A stretch of 64,000 nt of DNA from positions 3,883,001 through 3,947,000 of the forward strand of contig NC_089731.1 in NCBI RefSeq assembly GCF_035083965.1, given 5' to 3'. Shown here piece by piece: positions 12,011 to 23,284 of the stretch. The notes beneath the pieces are model-generated. The model was not told the DNA's origin and did not search any database. It saw only the letters and a program-made list of their open reading frames with translations. How positions within the stretch are numbered: the stretch's first letter is position 1; every line of letters begins with the position of its first letter. Source of the DNA: Branchiostoma lanceolatum (Eukaryota > Chordata > Leptocardii > Amphioxiformes > Branchiostomatidae). A program made the position numbers and the translations under genes.

Positions 12011-12450
12011 ACATCTTAGTCAGCTGGTGGCCCAAAGACGCCACATGCATGATTGTTGTTATTTGAAAGTAGTCAAGATATAAAGGCTTTGACTTGACTT
12101 GACTTGACTTGAGATGGCAGTTAAATAGAATAATTCCAAATTTCGCGTGTAGGTGTCATTGGAAGGTCACAAAGACATCCAAAACAATAAACGTGTTTCC
12201 AGACACTACACTGTGCTTTAAACTTACATATACATCATCTTAACTTAGACCTGCTCATTGAATTTATATGAAGGAACCTATATTCTAAAGAGAGGAGTAA
12301 TGCTATAGGGCATCCACCTTGTCCTTTGTTAGCCAGTGTCTAAGTGACCCAGTAGATCTAACCTGCCCAGGCGGACGGTGAATCGAAGTAGAACTAGAAA
12401 GGCAACATATCTAGAAAATCCCCCCAGGCATTCTTTATTTAGTTATCGTG

Positions 12451-12452
<2 letters not shown>

Positions 12453-12531
<79 letters not shown>

Positions 12532-12597
12532 AGACACACACAAACAAAGAAACAAACACACGCACACAAACACACACACACACACACACACAAACGT
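12453..12597 (+). repeat. (CA)n microsatellite, compound
   Basis: Pure (CA)n from 12453 to about 12520, then interrupted CA/CAAA/CGCA repeats to about 12597. It creates open frames of Thr-His or Val-Cys on both strands that are not genes. Confidence 0.97.
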
Positions 12598-13022
12598 ATA
12601 CAATATTCCGTGACTCCATGGCACAAAAAATGAGACTCGGACGTAGACATTTGATATCTAACCTTCAGAGTAACGTGTTTGACAAGTGCACCAATGTTCC
12701 AGCCTTTACCAGGCTCCATAGGTCGCTGGAAATAGTCAAAATTGGCCAAATAGAGGGATAACATAGGTTGCAAACTGTAACTTCTTTAACGGACTAATCC
12801 TCTGGCATGCTATCTGTCTATATAGCTATTTGGGAAGTTTCTACTTTTTTATTCCAGCGACCTGTGTTCTACATCATAGCACTCTTGCCATGAGCTCGTA
12901 AACGACGAAGTATCGGGTGCTCCATTTAAAGACAAATGAAACGTCACGCGTTAGGAAAACAAAGCTAGCAGTACGTATTCTTACTATACATTGATATACT
13001 CGTGTAATTATGATAACATTGT

Positions 13023-13051
13023 GTATATATATATATATATATATATATAAA
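13023..13051 (+). repeat. (TA)n microsatellite
   Basis: About 14 TA units directly downstream of the sulfotransferase stop codon (in that gene's transcript this is 3' UTR). Confidence 0.95.
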
Positions 13052-13061
13052 TATGTTTGAA

Positions 13062-16000
13062 TCACTCAATAACGTTTGGTTTCTTCATTCTCGTCTTTTC
13101 GTTTCGTCTTGCAACCACGTTCCAGCAGGCGTTCGCCCATTGCCCTTCCCTCCATTTTAGTTCTTTACAAAAGGTTAAATCAATCGCAAATTCCTGGCTC
13201 CATTTACCCGCAGGAAAGACTCTTTTCCCACCAGCTGACTTACAATGTTGGTTCACTTGGCCGTTCAGGGTCTTGTAGTACGTGACCTCTTCCCAAAACG
13301 CGGGGCCTTCTTCAGTTACACGTTGCCAAAATGTCTTATTCAAGTAGTCGTACATCATGTAATCTACGTTGCTTATTCTCCTGTGGGTTTGTAACTGTTT
13401 GTCGGTTAGTGAGGCGTGTTCTTTGCTCGTGTGAAGAGCATGGAGTTTGTTTGTGGTGTGTAGTATGTCGAACATGGTCCAGCAAAACTTCCTCCTCAGG
13501 AGAACCATGGACTCCTCCCAGTACTCTGTTATGAGGACCACCGAGTACCAGCCCGCAACGGCCCTGTGCAAAAACAAAAACTTTTCACAGTCCGTTGACT
13601 CAATACCCCTCGCACCAAATTTTCTTAGATTGTTTCAACTTTTTTTACGTATACGTTTCAATACCGGACCAATTATTTCTTGGACTGACCTAAATACGAT
13701 TGTGTTACAGATATGACAATCGTGACATCCTCCAGTCAGAAATAACAAGCTTGATGATCTACTCTGCGCATGATACTCTTAGAGACGACTATGCCAAATG
13801 TAGCGAATTGCACTACGGATAAGGTCCTAGTCATTAGCACTTTATACTTGAAGCTACAAGTGAAATGATTTAGCTATTTCATAGAAAGGTAAGAAAGAAA
13901 TTCATATAGCTCTGTTCCTGACTACCTCCGACTCGAAAAGAACAGCACGGCAGACTGCTGAGAAACCCACTCCAGTCAGGGGTACTAAACGATACACCAA
14001 ACCTGCGCTGGCGCAACTTCTTGGCGGACAAAAACTCTGATCTGTTATTCCGGCTGGACATTAACCTTGCTTTTAGTAGTAGTAATGTCGAACTGAAATC
14101 TAGCTTTTAATTGTATTAGTCAACGATTATTGGGACGTATGAACTGTTAACGTTTGTTGCACATAGTATTCTGATCGTGTCGACTTTACTGTATACATGT
14201 ACGTTATTGTAAGCTGCGGCGCAATTCAGTCTCTATACTGCAATGCCGTTTGTTCTCATGTGTTTTTTATCAATACACCATTTACTACCATATAGCCCAC
14301 CTGATTGCATCGTATATTTGACTGCTATTTTTGCTCGTCATCAGGTTGCTTGGGAACCCCATGGTGTATGCTTGGAAATTATGATGTTTCGAATACGGTC
14401 GCTTTTCCCGGTTCCCACTTGCATCAAGAAACGCCCCAAGTGGGTTTTTGCTGTGACGAAACTTCGTCCGATTCCAAAAGAAGATCGACCGGAAATGTTT
14501 TAGCGGCTCCCGAAAGATGCCGATGTACTTGGTCCCGGGCGCCATGACTCGGTCCATGGCCGGCTTGTTCATGACTGAGTGGTGTATGATGAGGGTGTAG
14601 TTCCTTCCAAGGGCCGGTCTGCAGTCGTTCTTTGTCAGCTTTCCGCTGTGGGTGAGACGCATTCGGGCGGATTGCAATTGGTTCACACTGCACGAAATGG
14701 CCTCGGATCCTGACTAGGGGTGGGTACCGGTACCGTGTACCGGTACAAAACCGGTATTTCTTAATGGACCGGTCCAAAAAAACCGATCCGTAAAAAAACA
14801 GTGGACCGGCCTATGGACCGATTAGAAAATTCATAGTACCAGGCTGCCTGCAGGCGCCCACATAACTGGTCTAAGAAATACAAAACAGCAGATTTAACGA
14901 GTCGTTTTCGAAGACGTTAGCTGTGAATCATATCCAGAAACACTTAAAGGATGAGTAAGCAGACGGCGAGGAGAGTAAAGTTATAATTTTGAGACAAAGT
15001 GCGAACCTAAGAAACTATATCGTTCCAGACATGACGTTTGGAGACTTTTACGTGTGTCTCGCTCTCCAAAATATGATGTACTGCGACACTACTATAATCA
15101 GGTACAGGTACAGGTCCGGACCTGGACCTGACCCTCTGGACCTGGACCTGGACCTGACCTGAATTTTATGTACCGGTACCCACCCCTAATCCTGACGTAT
15201 CCTAAAGTATCCTGACGTGATCCGGAACCTAAGATCCGAAAGAATCCGAACGGATCCGGGGCCGTATATTTCTCGGCAGGCTAATGTGCATCCAAATATT
15301 GGGACTCAAGGTACCACTTATTTAATAAACAACTTGAGTAAGTACGTACTTTTACAACTCAAATATGCAAGTGGTACCTTGAGTCCCAATATTTGGACGC
15401 CCATTAGCCTGCCGAGAAATATACGGCCCGGATCACGTCAAGATACTTCAGGATACGTCAGGATCCGAGGCCATTTCGTGCAGTGTTATGGTACTTATTC
15501 TATTTGGTATTAGAATTAAAACAAAGTCGAGGTCTACAAGAGACAATATCTATTGTTACTATACGACAGCCCTGCAAGAGGTTACCGATTTGTACGGTGG
15601 CTCAAAAGAACGATGACTCTTTTTTTTTCTCTGGCTATTTTAGTTCCTGTGTAGGATTTTTTTCGTCGCTCTTTGATTTAAAAACAAATTGTACACAGAA
15701 ACTAAAACAGCCAGAAAAAAAGCAGCACAGAAGAAAATAATCGTTGTTTTGGGCCACCGTGTAGTTGAGTGAAAATTTAATTTTCAAGAAATATGTCTAG
15801 GTAACAGATCTCGAATTATCAAGGCATCAAGGAAGCCATTTACATCAGGGCCCTACAACCATCCCTCAACAGAGACAGCGGGCGCCACAGACTTTCCGCT
15901 ACTTATGATCCACTGCTCACGGAGTCACGTGTGCTATCTGCATAACGTGACGTAATTCCAGCGGTGGATTGCTCACTACTTGACAAAGACTGGTGTCGAA

Positions 16001-19000
16001 AATTTGGGTAAGTCCAATTCTTGTGTTGGAAATTACACTTAAAATTTGTTTCAGAAAGATCTCGAATTACCTTGGATATGATAGCTGTTTGTGGCGGGCC
16101 TTCTCAGGGCGTGCAGGGAAGCAGATGGTCATGTTGTGGTTCCGGCCGAACCTGGCCAGTACCATAAACGTGGAGCCCGAAGCTGTCTTATGAACCTGGA
16201 TGGAAATATCAGCGCAGTGTTTATTTGCGGTCTATTAAACAAAAATTAAAACGACAGAGTACCTCTTTGCCTCTTAGGGACAGAAGCTGGAGAAGCATCA
16301 GTTTAAGTTGGGAACATTATGTTCGGATTAAGTTTTTATTTTTTCATACGTTTTGTAAACAATTGCAGTTTAAGTTTGTTATTCTTGGTTCATTACTTTT
16401 TTGTATCTTTAATTTTTGTTCGTAACCAAAAGAAAGGCACGCATCCTCTTTTGTTTATCACGACTGAACTAGCTGTCCTTGTTTTTACATAGTTCATCAA
16501 TTACCATGTGCATTTGTGATCATCTGTGCTTGTATGACATTTTCAGTGAATTAGTAAGATATCAGCCCAGTGTACAGAGGAATTGGAAGTACAAGAAAAA
16601 ATGACTCCATGGTATCTACTTATGCAAAGTCATTGAAGAAAAGAAACGCTTGATCAACTAAACCCTTTTGATATAGAACAAGAGTTCTACGACCTCATAC
16701 CTTCGTCAAATGATTTTGACCTTTGTGACTGACGTATTAGGAGTGTTTTTCATCAATCATCAATCATACAAGTTGACCCTCTTCACCCAAATAACATAAG
16801 TTGTCCAAACCTCCTTGTTATGACTATGAGCTTAACAAAGAAGGTTATGCTAACATTTATCATCAATTATGCAAATACGCTCCCTCCTTATTAGCATAAT
16901 TTGATTCAATGGTGTTCACATTCACACAACTTCCTAATGCCACAATTATGAAATTGCCGTCATTTACTAGTATGGAATTATAGTAGTTTCTCTAATTATG
17001 CTAATTAGGCCCACATTTGCATATTTCCTATCTATCAACATTCCTCTCTTCCTTAGTTACAAATGTCACATATTTGAATAGTCATATCATGGAACACAGC
17101 AGATTTTTAAAATTGCCCCATTAATTATGCGAGTTAGAATTTGATTTGCATAATTATCATCCAATCATACAAAGCATCACGTAAGCTATCTACATACCAA
17201 AAATCATGACCATCCATCAAGACCATCTCGAGTTATAGTTTTTCTCATTAATTATGTCAATGAGGTTCTCATTTGCAAAGCTGATATCTATTAATATTTC
17301 TCTCTTCCTCAGTTACATATGTCACATGTTTAAGAGTCCTATCATGGAAATTGATGGATGTATAAACTTTCCTCATTAATTATGCAAATTAGATACTGAT
17401 TTGCATAATAAGTATCTAATCATGTACATCAGCACTCAAGCTATGTACTTACAGAAATTTATGACCACCCACCAAGCCCTTCTTGAGTAATTCCCTTTCA
17501 CAGTCTGAAGCAAAACCTGCCCCTGCTATAGCCAACCCATAGGTCTGCTTGGAGACTACCTTACCATTATGCCTACAGCTGGCTCACAGCCAATTTGTGT
17601 AACTGACGTTTCCTGCCCTCAACATGACCCCTCAGGACCTCCTTGCCCTATGCATGACGCCTTGGAAAAACAGAGCCCACGCGTACACATACTTCAGCAT
17701 ACAATGTAACACATTTTTACACTTTTCTCGTTAATTATGCAAAACACTTCGCCCAAAATCTAATCATCTTGAGATTTCCCACATACACACCGACACACCA
17801 ACTACGACAACAAACCATCCAGGCGTTCTCGACTTATTCTGTTCACTAACAGACACACAGACAAGCACCATCGAATACGGCCTTGTCGACGAAACCATTT
17901 CGTCGACGAAGGTAATTAATCATAAACAGATGAAACCTAAACATGTATGTACGTAGCCACCATGGCCACGAACTATAGCAGCGCAGACGTTCTAAAACCA
18001 AGTCGGCTTTGCAGCAAAGATACTACTGTAAATGCAGAAATGTTCGCGGGGATTTGATTTCGGAGTAAGGAGAAAATGGAGTCCTCGCGGCGGTTTTGAA
18101 TTCGCGTTTGAAACAATAGTAGCGCTACAGTCACACGATGGAACGGCTTTTCGCGGTGGTTTTAAGTTCGCGGTAAACAGTTCACCGCGAAAACCGCGAA
18201 CATAAACTCACCGCGAACATTTCTGTATTTACAGTAGTATGTTCTTTTTTGCTGCAATTCATAGTTAAATGAAAAAAGCTATTCCGATATTTTTAAATAG
18301 AGCAAATTTCGACAATTCTGTAGCCTTCTATATAAGTTGTACTTATACCGCCATCTTGAATGCATACATGTACGTACTGCATACGTTCCTTAAGCTACTA
18401 TAATGTCCAAGTTACCTTCATGAATACAAAATTGGTGACAGGACGATCACATTTAGCCACACGTGTTGTAACCAAGTTCACATCACTCTGTGTTGCGGCG
18501 AGGTTCCCAGCTTGCGTCACATCAATGAACTCTGACCTGAAGTAAATGTAAACAAGCATCACTACTCCAGTCGAAACGCAGGTCACGTGTTATGCCACGC
18601 GAAATGTATCAAAATGTATCCAAAGCACAGGCTAGGAGAGCGCGCATCGGTAGCAAAAATTTCACCACCGCAAAGTAAGTTTTGTCGCAGTTTTTATCGG
18701 GGCAAAACCGGTTCCAGTAAAATAACCCAAGGGACTTTGGTATCAATTGAAAGGTGAATATCACGCGATGTAAATATTTCATTGGATCTAGCTGATCTGT
18801 ACAAAAGACAAGCACAAATTAACTGATGCTTAACAAAATGCTTAATGTTTCGAAGGCCACAGCGTTCGCTGTCGTAAAACAATGCAATAAATATCTACAT
18901 CGCTGTACTGTGCACGTCCTGCAGATATGAAAAAGTATAAACATTATATAGGTCTGAGGTCTTATTGTTGCCCCACAGGGAGTTGTTTACACCCATGCAA

Positions 19001-20431
19001 CGAGGTCCAACCAAGGTCGGTGTCAAGGACGCTGCGCAGAACAGATGCGCATAAAGCTCTGCGGTTCGACTGAGACTTGTTAGACGAGTCAATTAAATCA
19101 TAATCGAGATCTAACAAGTTTAACTGTCAGACAGAAGACACCTTCATAGATTATGTTTGTTCTATAAAATTGTAAATGGTCAAACCCGAAACTACCTGTC
19201 TCAACTAGCGCCCACACCTATCCTCTCATCATGTTCATACGAATTGCGTAATAGGATGAACTTAAAACCTCTAAATTATTCAACAAATCGTTTTGCCAGG
19301 TCCTTTGTTCCGTACTCGACGCACCACTGGAACAACCTCGATTTGTCAACTCGCTCTTTAAACTACTGTCAATTTCGAACTGTTCTCCTAAAAACCATAC
19401 GACCTGTTAAGCTCAACTATTTTAGCCATGGCCCTCGCCTTTCCTGTGTTCACCTATTACGCCTTCGCATTGGCACCTGTAGTCTAAACCACAGTCTCTT
19501 TACTCGAGGATTGCTAAACAGCCCAGCATGTAACTGCGGGTGCCAACGCGAAACAGTACCACATTATTTACTCCACTGCCCTATGTACAATGCCCAACGC
19601 TCAACCCTCCTCGGCAAACTCTCCAGGCTCTTAGGACACACCCTTAACTTCCCATCATTATCGGACAACGCTAAAGTTTCCGTTTTACTCCGTGGTAGTC
19701 CTTCACATTCTTCTGTTCTTAACTCCAATATTCTATTAACAACCCAAAACTTCATCACTACAACTAAGCGTTTTTAAAGCACAGTTGTCCTGGCTTTTTT
19801 TGTAATGTGTCCAACTATTTCATCAGTGGGTGGGAAACTGGACTTGCGCTTATCCTTTCTTGTTATATTAAGTACAATGTATTATTTTCTGTCTGATGTG
19901 ATTTCCCTTTGCTTTTCACTTGTACTTGATTTCTCTCTGTAAAATATGTATTTTTTTTATGTAAGGGGTAGCGTCAAAATAAGTCTTGCACTTGAGTGCG
20001 CCCCCTTTTGTCACTCTGTATTTCTGTTTAAATGTTTCAATAAAAAAAAAAAACAAGTTAAATGTCATCAAATGTCATAGCTTCAGAGATGTGTCCTGTT
20101 GTCAGATTCTACCAACCTGTAAAGAATAAAGATTCTCTCTCTCTCTAATAAAGATATTCTATATCGTGCCTTAAAATTCTACAAATATTGCTTTCATGAA
20201 ATAGGTGACGTATGAAATGAGATGTATGGGATACCGACAAGGCTTTGTTTGAAAGTTGGCTTATTCACAAGCCTTTAAAACATAGAAAACTTACCTGTTG
20301 TCGACATGGAAATTAGCGAACGCCGGTTTTGTCGCAATCCCTGGGCCTTCCGATCCCCATAGGAGAATGGTGGACAGATATATCGTCAGGCAGCTCAGGC
20401 AAAGAGCCAGTGTTGTAAACTCTCGTGCCAT
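13062..20431 (-). CDS. GAL3ST: Galactose-3-O-sulfotransferase-type (Gal3ST) enzyme, complete five-exon gene
   Basis: Exons in order 20431-20295, 18536-18416, 16195-16071, 14687-14301 and 13563-13062 (TGA): 1272 nt, 423 codons plus stop, phases 2,0,2,2 all consistent. Human GAL3ST1 also has 423 residues. It begins with a signal-anchor segment (residues 5-26, TTLALCLSCLTIYLSTILLW), as expected for a type II Golgi protein. The 5'-phosphosulfate loop is at about 84-95 (FVFMKVHKTASGSTF, spanning the exon 2/3 junction). The 3'-phosphate region is at about 182-193 (YIGIFREPLKHF). The C-terminal domain carries VVLITEYWEESMVLLRR and YDYLNKTFW, characteristic of Gal3ST. The family transfers sulfate from PAPS to O-3 of galactose in glycolipids or glycans; the exact acceptor cannot be told. 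The exon-4 acceptor lies inside a transposon end (see findings). Confidence 0.92.
13564..14300 (-). other. Intron 4 of the Gal3ST gene
   Basis: Bounded by donor GTGGGC at 14300-14295 and acceptor TTTTGCACAG ending at 13564. No repeats or coding signal recognised inside. Confidence 0.75.
14686..15485. mobile_element. Foldback-type element with TIR CACTGCACGAAATGG, interrupted by a hAT-like element
   Basis: The right arm (about 15370-15485) is the reverse complement of a left arm split into 14686-14714 and 15197-15325; words such as GGCCGTATATTTCTCGGCAG and CCAAATATTGGGACTCAAGG occur in both. Removing the hAT-like insert restores a roughly 320-bp palindromic element. The left arm also has a 34-bp extra piece near 15230. 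No clear target duplication was found. The TIR resembles that of the large element at 39728-46150. Confidence 0.82.
14715..15188. mobile_element. Non-autonomous hAT-like element (474 bp)
   Basis: Terminal inverted repeats TAGGGGTGGGTACCGGTAC match perfectly over 19 bp at both ends and are flanked by an exact 8-bp target duplication ATCCTGAC (14707-14714 and 15189-15196). An 8-bp duplication with a TAGGGGTGG end is typical of hAT transposons. No transposase ORF. The interior near the right end is rich in CAGGTCCGGACCTG words, also found at 63280-63350. Confidence 0.88.
15800..15965 (+). mobile_element. Penelope-like retroelement fragment (C-terminal endonuclease region)
   Basis: One frame reads IKEAIYIRALQPSLNRDSG, the Lys-Glu...Leu-Asn-Arg pattern of the GIY-YIG endonuclease tail of Penelope-like elements, followed by a short LSATYDPLL. 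Only this short piece remains; it lies in intron 3 of the Gal3ST gene, opposite in strand. Confidence 0.55.
16690..17520. repeat. AT-rich repeat block with TTAATTATGCAAATT motifs
   Basis: Several imperfect tandem units of about 240 bp share CTCATTAATTATG, ATTTGCATAAT, CTCTCTTCCTCAGTTACA, TATGTCACATGTTT and TCATGGAA. A related block lies at 33160-33440 in the dipeptidase intron. The ATGCAAAT octamer recurs throughout. It fills most of intron 2 of the Gal3ST gene. Confidence 0.6.
17755..17920 (-). repeat. Dispersed repeat, GGTTATG/GGATGGATTGT family, inverted copy
   Basis: The reverse complement contains GTCGAGAACGCCTGGATGG and the CCTTCGTCGACGAAAT start, matching the copies at 11487 and 11836 in the opposite orientation. 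Confidence 0.55.
18024..18236. mobile_element. MITE, TACTGTAAATGCAG family, copy 1
   Basis: Inverted ends TACTGTAAATGCAGAAATG and CATTTCTGTATTTACAGTA enclose GC-rich blocks built of TTCGCGGTGGTTTTAAGTTCG-type words. The best-preserved of five copies here (others at 21893, 32565, 46340 and 60303). No ORF. It lies in intron 2 of the Gal3ST gene. Confidence 0.75.
19150..20056 (+). mobile_element. 5'-truncated non-LTR retrotransposon, 3' end
   Basis: A 206-residue frame (19157-19777) ends a reverse-transcriptase polyprotein: RFARSFVPYSTHHWNNLDLS, then a Cys/His cluster (ACNCGC, ETVPHYLLHCP) typical of the C-terminal tail of CR1/Jockey/L2-type LINE proteins. About 260 bp of 3' UTR follow, ending in AATAAAAAAAAAAAAC at 20038-20054. 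It is inserted antisense in intron 1 of the Gal3ST gene. Confidence 0.75.
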
Positions 20432-23279
20432 AACGTACTAGCGTGGTTCCATTAGGTTACAGAATGGTAACGCCTGATCGCAGTGACCTATGACATCATC
20501 ACAGTTGTTTGGACCGACCTTGTACTGGGCTGACCTTCAAGCAGGCCATGGAATCAAAAGCCTGCGCGAAAACGAGGCTCCGCGCAGGGGTTTCGCAATG
20601 GATGGCGGGTACCCAGAAGTGGTGTGCGCGGTAAATTCAAATCGGGGAGCCTTTCGGTAGCGGAAAATGACACTTGATGTCGGAATCCGAAGTCTTGTGC
20701 GTTACTACTGGGTGGATACTACTTTGGACGTTATTGAATAGCCCCTTTTGGTAAATAGAAATGATCTTACATTAAAAAAGAATGATAAACTATAGGTTTG
20801 AGAGCTTTCATGCTATAGAAATTAATCCATGAACCTTCTCTACTACAAAATAATAAGATCTTACTTCAAAGGACTTTTCCATAACAAAATTCAATTCAAA
20901 GTGCAGAAGTTTTTTTTTAAGGTCTGCTCCAAAATTAGCAAAATAAGGGGGAGAAATAATGTTTGTCTGTACGTAAACCTTTGCTGAAATTAAGACCACC
21001 TTCACTGCTAATTCTAATAATAAAGAAATTAATTAACATCTTGAATTTGCTATACAGTTTAACAAAGTTTCAGTTACAATGTAACTTTTTGTTGAACCTT
21101 AACATCTCTCATGTTTGATCCTCTTTCCCTTCATGTAAAACAAAATGTACAAAAATACAAGTCAAGAGACCAAAACAACAGCACTACAGGCCAAATTGTC
21201 ATGATATCTTATTGGATTCTTTTATTAGTGACATTATAGCCATGTATGTGTAATAACACTACATGTGTTCAGCATAATTATTGTACATGTATTAACAAAT
21301 CTTTAAACCATTGTTGTTACTGTTGCCTCACCATAGTCGGGGCATAATTAGATGCAAAACAGATACAGACTTCTGTGTTTGTTAATCTATAATAGGAAAA
21401 ACACCTGATAGTATTGCCATAAGCTAGCCGTTTCTTACTGCACATGGTTGGCACAAATTCAGACAAAACACTCCAGCAATATCATAAAAAAGTACCTACA
21501 GCTCTGTAGAAAACTTATCTACATTGGCTGATATCATATATCCTATTCATGTTGTAAAATTGGCACATAATTCATATATTACTCCATGTATACTTACTGA
21601 AACAGCATTCTATTACAGGTAAATGCTTATACTTTGAATTCTTGATGCCATAGATAAAACTTGGGCTGGGGCATGTCATAGACAAAATTAACAAACTGAA
21701 AATATCAATGATTTTCAAATAGATAACTTTTAATTACACTCGGCAACTGCTTTATAGTAGTTACAAGTTTTTTTTCAATGGTTATAAGTCATTGTTTTCC
21801 ATTGAAGTTAAACATATCAGCAACTAGTCAACTACAGAAACCCCACAAAGTTGTAAATGTAACAGTCACAAAAGGTCTTTTTTATATGCACAACTGTAAA
21901 AGGGGAAATATTTGCGGGGATTTAATTCCACTGTTGGGAGAAATGTTCGCTTTGATTTTAGGTTCCCGGTTGAAACTGCCATACAGGGTTTTACTATAAA
22001 ATGGTGAATATTCTATGTGGTTTGAAGTCGGCGTTGAAGAGGTCAATGTGAAAAACATGAACATAAAACCACTGCAAACATTACCCATTTACAGTACTAG
22101 TATACATATGTTTTCATATAGATACATTGTACATGGGACAACTTTACATCTTAACGTTAGAAATAATATTGTCAAAATCACAAAATGAATTATCAATATG
22201 TTTATGTTGTATTACTATTGTAGCATTCAACTCCTTTGTAAAGAGGGTACATCATCATATCCCACAACTTGAGAAGAGCTAAGAAGTCTTGAGTTCAAGT
22301 TGCTTCCACAGCAGACACCATCTGAAAAAGAAGAATATATAATTTCACATTACAAAGCTTATGGACAATTAGCATTAATGATCATTCTCCTTACTTCGAC
22401 TAAGAAATTTGATGTGATATATTGGTGTGGGTACTAGTATATTGGTCAATTTTATTCAAACCAAGAAACTACCTGAACATGATCATTGAAGATGATGATG
22501 ATAATCTAAACCTTTTCCTCAGAAAAAACAAAACAAAACAAAGCAAATCATTGCTGTCCAATCATACCAAGCACTCACTATAACACATGACCTTTGAGTA
22601 CTTTGTATCCAATACTAATAGTCACCTTAAACCACTTAAATTTGTCATGTGTGAGGGGGGAGGGGGCAGGATAATTGCTTGGCAGTTTTCAGATGACAAT
22701 TTGAAAGTGGATCATATACAGACAGCTGTCATAAAATCAGCATGTCATCTGCAATATTTACTTCACTGGTTGAAAATCTTTGCTCGCTTATAGCAAAGGG
22801 TAAGCAGCTAACAAGCATAATAAGCTTCTACACTAGTCAATACTAGTGTGCTACACACAGTAAATATGGCATAATAAGTCTATATTTCATCATGAAAGAC
22901 AACATTGAGTTTTTGAAAGTCCCGATTGTAGTGAAGATACAAATACTAATGACCTACGTGTATAATACTTTTGGGGAAATCATACAAATTGCATATTATT
23001 GCCTGTTGGGGTATATTGAAACAGACACACTTGTGAATCTGTTTATCAATATGGCTGACCAACTTACATACATATTTACAGCAGTCTATATCTCTTGATC
23101 AAATGCATCTCTAGTATTTGCTTCTTGATTATCCCATATATGATAAGAAATACTAATAACTTATATTGTTTTGGGAAAATCAAGCAATTGAATACTTGCC
23201 TAGGGGATATTGAAGTTACCACATATATGATAATATAGCCAACCATATTGACATGTACTTTCAAAGTCTTTCTTTTCCA
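20432..23279. other. Intergenic region upstream of the Gal3ST gene
   Basis: No exon recognised. The first 300 bp upstream of the Gal3ST ATG is the probable promoter and 5' UTR region; no clear TATA box was seen. The rest is AT-rich and contains one MITE (21893-22096). Confidence 0.5.
21893..22096. mobile_element. MITE, TACTGTAAATGCAG family, copy 2 (decayed)
   Basis: Begins ACTGTAAAAGGGGAAATATT and ends CCCATTTACAGTAC; retains TTTGCGGGGATTTAATTCC and the GGTTTTACTATA/GGTTTGAAGTCGGCG blocks in degraded form. Confidence 0.6.
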
Positions 23280-23284
23280 ATCCA

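Larger units (their letters stand above)
9654..12450. other. Intergenic/5' region of the TRIM gene with duplicated segments
   Basis: No coding exon recognised. It holds two diverged copies of an approximately 290-bp segment (9810-10110 and 10385-10655; shared words CGAGACATCGATAATGCG-type, TTTTTGAACC/TTTTTAGATACC, GTGAATGTTTTGATTTATAT), a C15 tract (10242-10256) and G17 tract (10289-10305), and two members of a dispersed repeat (11487-11705 and 11836-12010). The duplicated segment lies where the TRIM promoter or a 5' UTR exon would be expected. Confidence 0.5.

Noticed and set aside
12378..12773. Overlapping open frames on both strands rich in Thr-His or Val-Cys
   Set aside because: They are translations of the (CA)n microsatellite.
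14424..14777. Alternative minus-strand frame overlapping Gal3ST exon 4
   Set aside because: It is a different frame from the one with the REP motif and runs into the inserted hAT-like DNA.
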